DNA of 64,000 bases, taken from positions 70,359,931 through 70,423,930 of the forward strand of contig NW_026622985.1 in the NCBI RefSeq assembly GCF_023065955.2, written 5' to 3'. This document shows, piece by piece, positions 56,991 through 64,000 of the stretch. Under the pieces are notes generated by a model. It made no database searches and was not told the DNA's origin. It was given only the letters and a program-made list of their open reading frames with translations. This DNA is from Ursus arctos (lineage: Eukaryota; Chordata; Mammalia; Carnivora; Ursidae). A program made the translations under genes and the position numbers. Numbering within the stretch: position 1 is the first letter of the stretch; every line of letters starts with the position of its first letter.

Positions 56991-58419
56991 TTAACATGAT
57001 TTTTAAAAACCCCAAATTATGTTATTGCTTGTTCGTTTTCAAGTGAATTAATATCCCAAATAATGCTTTTCCAAAAGGGCAGAAAATTGTGGATAGGAGC
57101 AGTCGTGCAGGATATTATTCAAGAAAGAGTAGAATAGTCTTTAAACATTTTTACAACAACTTACTTTATACTGTAGTGTCTATAGGACTTTCTCATCTGC
57201 TCTGTGTTCTGAGATTTTGGATCCTGTATTTAAAACACTCTGTGTGGTAACACCTTTTCTTAAAATGTGCATGTATGCAACTATTGCACCAAGCAGTTTA
57301 AGTGATTTTACATTTCTTTTTCTGTTTCCTGAAAAGCAAGTTTTCAAAGATGTTTGAAATCCTACTTAATTTCTTTTAGAAAACAAATGTAATAGTCTGG
57401 CCTAGGCTTAAGTTTGTTTATATTATAAAACTTTTTTGTGTTAATTAAGATGGTAAATACGGATGCAAAACTCATATTACTGAACTGAGATGATACATAA
57501 GTATCATTTAGGTGTAGCTCAGTTTTGAGTATTTTCATATTGGAAATAGTTGCTCTAAACTTAATTAACACTCTGTATTTCTCGTCTCAGGGGCCTGGTT
57601 GCAATTTACTTAAGTCTTTTGCCCCTGCTGTGCCTGTTGTCTAAAATGTTCTCTCCATCTTTAAATCCTACCCATCCTTCAAGGACCAGCTTGCCTGCTG
57701 CCTTTCAGCTGAAAGTTCTGTTGCCTCCACTTTTCAGAGTACGTTATCTGAGAAGCATGTTGGCAGATTTTACCTTGCATGAATTATTGTGGCAACTCTA
57801 GTTCTTTGTTTTCCAGTATAATTTCTTGTACATAGTAGTAGTCCCTTACCATTCACTGGATGAATTAATCTCCAAGTTGTGGTGTACCCAGTGAGTTGGA
57901 ATTGGAGCAATGAAATTGATCGAACACATTAGTGGGTATGTGCCTTACATAAAATTTCAGCTTTAGATCGAGGTCGGAAGCTGACACAAAAACTTAAATT
58001 CTGCGATGGGTCATATGCAAGTGATTCATGGTGTTCCAGTTCGTGAACACATAAAAGGACAATTTTCTAATTAGTGTCAGCTTTGAGTTTAGGGTAAATC
58101 CCAGACATTTTAGTTGCCCTTACTTATTTTTGGAGACATTTCTCTCAGCCAATAATGAAGCAATGTAAATAATACCTTTTCCCCAGGCCCTCGGTTTCTG
58201 TACATGTAGTGGTAGTTTTATATTCTTTAAGATTTCTTTCTAGCTCTAGGGTTCTGTTTCAGTGTCTTGGGATAAATTTCATTGAGTTCAGAGTGTAGAA
58301 ACAAGGAAATAGGTAGACTTAATATATGTGAATATATATACTTAGTGATTATATTTTTTCCAGTTTGGACTCTAATTACTATTGAATCAACTTCAGGTAC
58401 TATGTGACTTCCTTCAGTG

Positions 58420-59210
58420 GCTTTCCATCTCACTTAAAACAAAATCCAGATATATTTCCCTGGCTTACAGAGTCTGATGATCTGACCCATTCCTATTCCT
58501 CCTATCTGAACTTCTACCATTCTTTCTTGAGGTCACTACCTTCCAAGACATATTGTGATTCTTTCTTATTCTTAAAGATTTATATATTTGAGAGAGAGAG
58601 CACGTGCGCGAGTGCACAGATGTGTGGGGGTGGGGTGTGGCGGTGGGGGCAGGGGATGGGAGGGCAGAGGGAAAGGGAGTGAGTGAATCTGGAGCAGATT
58701 CCCTGCTTAGCCTGGAGCCCCACGGGGCTCATCTCGACCCTGCGATCATGACCTGTGCTGAAATCAGGAGTTGGATGCTCAACTGACTGAGCCACTGAGC
58801 TGCCCCTCTTCTTTCTTATTTTTAAATATACCTCACTTGTCCCTGCCTTATGACTTTACTAGCTGTGCCCTCCACCCAGAATGCTTTACTACTTGATTTT
58901 TGCACAATAGTCTTACTAGTCACATCTCTGCTTAAATTCACTTCTTTTGAGAGGTTTTCCCTGATGGCCCAATCTAACATGACTATCCAGTTACTGTAAT
59001 ATCACCAGATTTGAATTCTCTGCATATGATAACTGTTTGATATAGTTCTTGTTCGTTTATTTATTTATGCATTCTCATAGTTGTGCTCCATATGACTGTA
59101 AACTCCATGGCAGTAGGGGTCTTGTTTTGTCTTATTGTGTATCTCCAGGATCTTAAATAGTGACTGTTTGGGCCTAGTGCTTAGTATGTATTTGTTGAAT
59201 GAATGAAAAA
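58420..59210 (+). repeat. L2 LINE 3' region, interrupted by a SINE
   Basis: Sense L2: ggctttccatctcacttaaa, accattctttcttgaggtc, then after the SINE gccctccacccagaatgctt, gtaaactccatggcagtagg and tgtttgttgaatg-like tail. Good order and spacing. Confidence 0.75.
58577..58806 (-). repeat. Can-SINE with GT/GA-rich body
   Basis: Reverse element ending gagccactgagctgcccc. Its body carries a purine/GT-rich low-complexity expansion (58586-58680). The 18-bp flanks at 58559-58576 and 58809-58826 (ttctttcttattNttaaa) are a target-site duplication within L2. Confidence 0.9.
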
Positions 59211-59899
59211 CTATTTCAGTTGGTTGTGGTGACTCAGTAGTAACACTGTTCTTTAGGAAATGATTTTGGAATCTATCATGTAGTCATTTCTTATGAGATT
59301 GAGAATTGTGTTCATGGACTCTAAGGTATAGAGACTACCCTGAAATGTTTATTGATGTTCCAAAAAATTTATGTTTTAATCCTTTCTTTAGGGGTTGAAT
59401 ATAAGGAGGGTTATCCTTCTGGTTCATATTGTAAAATAAATTTAATATAAAGAATGTTAAGAGTAAAAATTGATCACATTGGGAGCCGGTTTGTGTAATA
59501 TAACCTGGAACTTGAAATTTAGGATTTGCAGACTTAGGTACTTCGTACTACCTGTAAGGAAAGAGCTTGAGAGTTGCTGACAAGGAAAAAGTTCTTGTAT
59601 ATAGGGAACGACAGGATAATAGAAGAAAGATTTGGTTGGAAAATTTTCATAGCACTATTGTCAGGCATTATGAAACTTAACACACAGAAGTATAATTTGA
59701 AGTGATTAGAAATACATAAGCACAATTTTCAGTTCATATATTTGCATATTCCCTCCACTAACTATAGAAGCATTTCTGTTTATATGAGAAGCCAGAGTGA
59801 AAATGGTTTTAGCATTTAAGAAATTTGCTTTATTGCCAATTTTATAGTAATGTTTCTTTCTCCATAAAGTACTGCATATCTGCTGAAAGAAAGAAATAC

Positions 59900-60130
59900 C
59901 AGCTATGATGAGGTGAAAGGAGCATTGAATTTAGAAGATTTGAGTTCAAATCCCAGTTTGCCATCTGCTGGGTAACGCTGGACAAACTTTTGAAGACTCT
60001 TTTCTCATTTATAAGATGAAGACAATATTCTCCATTTCTTAGATTTATTTTGAACTCTAAATGAGAGAACCTTTAGCACTGAGCCCTGAGCATTGCACAT
60101 AAATAATATTAGCAAACATATACCGTATAC
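59900..60130 (+). repeat. MIR
   Basis: Sense MIR: gatttgagttcaaatcccag, aacttttgaagactcttttc, tttataagatgaagacaata and gagcattgcacataaataat. Confidence 0.75.
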
Positions 60131-60166
60131 TTAGTTGTCTCATTCATTTCACTGACTCTGAACTGT

Positions 60167-60219
60167 GTTCATTCATTCATTAATTCATTCATGCACTGGT
60201 TTGTTTATTCATTCATTTG
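60167..60219. repeat. (ATTC)n tetramer repeat
   Basis: Interrupted cattcattcattaattcatt tract in two blocks. Confidence 0.85.
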
Positions 60220-61679
60220 GAGAGGAGACGCAGGTGCCTGGAGATTGAAGTTGTATTATTCCTGTCAGTGGTGATTTGGACCTATAATCTCATGTCAGCT
60301 ATATTCCTCCCAGTTTCTGCACTTGTTTTCTATGCTGAAAAATTATCATCCTCTAATATATTGTCTTGTTCATTAATGCTTCCAGGTGTATTTTGCTCCC
60401 TATGATCAAGAACCATGCATGATAAAGTCACATCTTAAAAACAGGATTGAATGTGAATCTGTTGTTTTGAACCGGGAAGGGATGAGGAATCAACCCTTAA
60501 TGAGTTCTTCCCTGAGCCAGGCACTGTACTGCTTGCTTTATCATTGCTTGTTAGGCTCCCTGGGCTCATCCATGGAAGACTGTGTGTATCCCACATAAAC
60601 AGCTATGTGGCTCGTACTCTCTTTGTACATGTGGAATGAAAATTGTCAAGACAAAATGACTACAGTTATGATACTAGTTGTCTGATTAAAGGAAACAATA
60701 TAGGTGAATACATTTAAAAAATGTATTTTGGTGGGAAAATAGCCTAATTTATGAATGAGGATCAGAACTTGGTAGAGACCTTTGGATGGGACTGTTTCCT
60801 TAGTATACTCAGAAGAGCTTGAGAGCAAGAGTTATGACATTTTCATCTTTGTATTTCTATCATTTAGTCATCACTTACTGATGGTATGTGAAAAGGTGAA
60901 TGTATGAGTATTTTTAAGGCTTTCCAAGATTAATGGCACTAGTGGCGCTTTTCTAATTTCACTTCATCTGCTAAGGTTTTTCTTTCCCTTGGTTCAGAGG
61001 GGTATTGCTAATACTCAGCATTCAAAGGTGAGCTTATAATTTGAATCATAACTGAAACACAGAGAGATGGAAGGGTTCTTCTGAGGTAACTGGGGCAAGA
61101 GCTCGAAGACAAGGAAGGAAAAAGAGTGTTCTTGTGATTCAGAGGAGGTGTTTGCCCAAGGTGGAACTAATGGAAAAATTCGGAGCTGGAAAACACGAAG
61201 GGGAAGAAGACAGTGTGGTGTAAGTGTGACTAGTCAGATGGGTCAGGACACTTAGTGATTGTCTAAATGTGGGGCTGAAATGGGATTGACAAAGTGTAGA
61301 ACTGGATAAATAGCACAACTTAAGGAGTGTTTATACTTACTAAATAGACTATAGTAGGCACAACTCGGGGCATTCTAGGAATATGGTTGTGGTTAAGATC
61401 AGTTGCCTTTGGCTTACCAGCCTGGTGATAGAATTGGTTCCTTGACTGGAATGCAACTTCCTATGAGATGGTAAATTGAATGAGAAAATGCTTTGTAGAC
61501 TGTAAACTACTGTTTAAATCCAAGGCATTATAGTAGGTTGTTTCTCTACCAGTTTGTATTCTATTGGCTTTCGCAGTGAAATGACAGGCTAAAATATATA
61601 ATGGATCTCATTTATCCTGGAGAGTCTTTCTAAAGAATATCTAAGAGTTGCACTAAACAAGGTAATGACTTATTGGATA

Positions 61680-62056
61680 TTTTTTATTTTTTTATTTTTT
61701 TATTTTTTAAGTAGGGGCTTTTTCAACGCAGGGCTTGAACTCACAACCCTGAGATCAAGCCCCGAGCTGAGATCAAAGAGTCAGACAATCTGAGGGTGCC
61801 TGGGTGGCTCAGATGGTTAAGTGTCTGCCTTCAGCTCAGGTCACGATCTCTGAGGTCCTGGGATCGAGCCCCACATCGGGCGGGCTCCCAGCTCAGCAGG
61901 AGTCTGCTTCTCCCTCTCCCTCTGCTTTTCCCCCTGCTTGTACTTTCTCTGTCTCTCTCTCTCTAATAAATAAATAAATCTTTAAAACAAAAACAAAATC
62001 AAAAGCAAAACAAAACAAAGAATCAGACACTCAACGGAATGAGCCACCCAGGCACC
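61680..62056 (-). repeat. Older Can-SINE split by a younger Can-SINE
   Basis: The reverse host element, with a T-rich tail from about 61680, reads gggcttgaactcacaaccct then ctgagatcaaagagtcagac. It is interrupted and resumes at tcagacactcaacggaatga, ending ccacccaggcaccg. Confidence 0.88.
61794..62016 (+). repeat. Can-SINE nested in another SINE
   Basis: Forward element from gggtgcctgggtggctcaga to aaataaataaatctttaaaa plus an A-rich (aaaac)n tail. The 16-bp flanks at 61775-61790 and 62017-62032 differ at two positions and mark the target-site duplication. Confidence 0.92.
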
Positions 62057-62529
62057 GTTTTTGGATTGTTTTTAACCACACAGTAGTGAACGTCTGTTTA
62101 TTGTAAATATGAAACAAAATTGTCTAGCGTGCTTGTTGTATTTGAGATGTCATTGTAAAGATATCTGTAAAGGGCCTTTACTTTCCCAGAAGAGAGAATA
62201 TGTAACAAAATTCATTTTTGATGTTACAGTGGAGCAGGGCAGTTGCTCATGTGTTACTGTTACCAGTCATTCAAATATAGCAGGCATTCTTGTACTACCT
62301 ACTGTGCTAAAATAAGAAACTGACAGGCTCAGTTAGCTCCAGCAGTATTTCCTATTAGCTGCGGCTGTGGCTAGAGGAGTCACTGTTTAATTCCAGTTAC
62401 TAAATCTCTCAGCAAAATAAGACAACATTTATTTATCTGAGAAAGCACTTTTTTCCTTTGAATTTTAGGAAACTGAAAGTGTGCTAGCTATAAGCATACT
62501 TTGTGGAAAACCCTAACTTTGTTTCTTAA

Positions 62530-62720
62530 TTTTTTTTTTTTTAAGATTTTATTTATTTGTCAGAGAGAGTGGGAGACACAAGCAGGGGGAGAGGCAGGCA
62601 GAGGGAGAAGCAGACTCCCAGCTGAGCAGGGAGCCAGATGCAGGACTCCATCCCAGGACCTTGTGATCATGACCTGAGCTGAAGGCAGATGCTTAACTGG
62701 CTGAGCCACCCAGGTGTCCC
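62530..62720 (-). repeat. Can-SINE
   Basis: Reverse copy with a T-rich left end and gctgagccacccaggtgtccc at the right. Flanks tgtttcttaa and tgttttttaa look like a degraded target-site duplication. Confidence 0.92.
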
Positions 62721-64000
62721 TGTTTTTTAAATTCTTAAATTAATTTCTTTTTGAAAATTTGAGCAAGCCTTTAGAGGGCTTTGAAGGAATCTCTTAGGTC
62801 ACTGAGCAAGGACTGTCTTTGTTGTTTGTTTTGTTTTGTATAAAAAAAACTTAACAATTTAAAATAACACGAATAGTTGAAACACTCTGAGGCATAAAAG
62901 TCTTAAGAAGTGGCTCTTCAAGCAGTTTGGGTCTGGATTTATGTGTGATCTACAGTTAGAGGATTTTTTGTTTTGTTATGAAGTCAATTGTAATACCATT
63001 ATAAAGTGTTATGCAATTAGCAATAGAATGCTTTCAGTTCTTCCCTCTGTTAAGCTTTTCCAGTTTCTAGTCTCTTTCTCTTGGGAATGAGAGAATGAAA
63101 TTTACTTTTTTACCAAATTGACCTTTTCATTTATATGATAGGTACTGTTTATCAAGTATTACTAATAGAACTAATAAAATAATGCTTTTGGGTGTTTATT
63201 ACACTCACTGACTCAATTGGTGTCCTTTCTAGGATATACATTTATATTCCTATAGTGTCACATAGTAAGAACTGGTGTGATCTGGTTTTGTACTTTTCCC
63301 TCCAGCTTTGCTCGAGAGGGAGGGGAATTCCTATCGTCTATCATTTATATCTTTTATTAAAAAAATAAAACAAATAAATAAAACAAATTATACTTTTCTC
63401 AGTTCAGGCTTACAATACTTGACATTGTGGTTTAGAGAGACAAGTTTTTCTTAGTTTATTTGGCTCTTTTAGCAAAGAGAATGTTTTAAATTGCACCCTT
63501 ACATTTGAGAGATGAAGTGTGAGAGGATAAATTATAATTTTTAAATATTAGAATGTTGCTTCTCAGTTATTTTTTTTCCAAACTGGAAGTTGTATATGTA
63601 TTATCATATCATTCAGTAAAAGTTTGAAAATGTAATATAAAAAAATCTTATAGCAAATCTAATCTGTTAGAGAAAGTCATTATCCTAAGAAGAAACTTTT
63701 TTTCTGTACATTATTTGAACAATCACATTCTTAGAGGGAAAGTACAGAAGCAATGACGGTTATGTTTGAACAAAGATATATAGACATTAATTAGTTTTGT
63801 TTATAAAAGTATTCCTAACAATGTTTGGTTTTTACAAACTTTTGTTTTGTTTTTGCTTACCTACAGAAAATAATGTAACAATTTCTGGCAGATTTTAAAG
63901 GACAGCTAAAGGAGCTATAATTCTTAAAAATTAGCATTTTTAGTTTTAACCATGAAAATATATGTGACTGAGAAAGCAAGTAAGGTACTTAAAAAAAATA

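Larger units (their letters stand above)
53441..64000 (+). other. ST7: ST7 intron 1 (5' part)
   Basis: The intron starts in the CpG island and then becomes AT-rich. I looked for the expected second exon, which should continue ...LSTVSMFLNTLTPKF, and do not find it, consistent with the very long first intron of ST7. Outside the repeats listed separately, 54130-56800, 56991-58400, 59210-59900, 60220-61680 and 62720-64000 hold no gene, RNA or named element that I can support. A weak L2-like stretch occurs at about 57600-57880. Confidence 0.85.

Overview
The window is nuclear DNA from a carnivoran mammal. About twenty copies of the tRNA-Lys-derived carnivore SINE (Can-SINE/SINEC) are scattered through it on both strands. 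Several are the long form with a CT-rich body and an (AATAA)n-AATCTT tail, which suggests an arctoid caniform such as a bear or pinniped; the exact species is inference. The rest is vertebrate-style: short exons in long AT-rich introns, a CpG-island promoter, and L1, L2, MIR and LTR relics. There are no bacterial-type operons, CRISPR arrays or coding mobile elements.

Layout. (1) 1-24584: the 3' part of CAPZA2 on the + strand, the alpha-2 subunit of the heterodimeric F-actin capping protein. Eight coding exons (exons 3-10 if numbered as in human) run from 2375 to 24584. All have GT-AG borders and compatible phases. Joined, they give 251 complete codons plus a split codon, which corresponds to residues 35-286 of the 286-residue family member. 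The first two coding exons lie upstream of the window. (2) 24585 to about 25850: the CAPZA2 3' UTR, with a canonical AATAAA at 25825. (3) About 25850-53000: roughly 27 kb of intergenic DNA built from L2, L1, HAL1-like, MIR, LTR and SINE fragments and microsatellites. I find no convincing gene there. One GC-richer patch at 39480-39800 may be a decayed retrocopy. (4) About 53050-54130: a CpG island containing the promoter, 5' UTR and first coding exon of ST7 (53290-53440, + strand). (5) 53441-64000: the first part of the very long ST7 intron 1. No second exon is reached.

The CAPZA2-then-ST7 order on the same strand matches the conserved mammalian MET-CAPZA2-ST7-WNT2-CFTR block (human 7q31). The two genes share no evident pathway. 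CAPZA2 caps actin filament barbed ends in the cytoplasm; ST7 is a multi-pass membrane protein reported as a candidate tumour suppressor.

I found no new biological system. The observations most worth checking are structural: two independent SINE-into-SINE insertions at nearly the same point of the host element, three inverted SINE arrangements or foldbacks, a perfect 28-bp palindrome, a perfect 23-bp tandem duplication just past the CAPZA2 poly(A) signal, juxtaposed acceptor/donor-like sites at two CAPZA2 exons, and a CGG repeat in the ST7 leader. Repeat family names and outer borders come from pattern recognition, not a RepeatMasker run, and are approximate.
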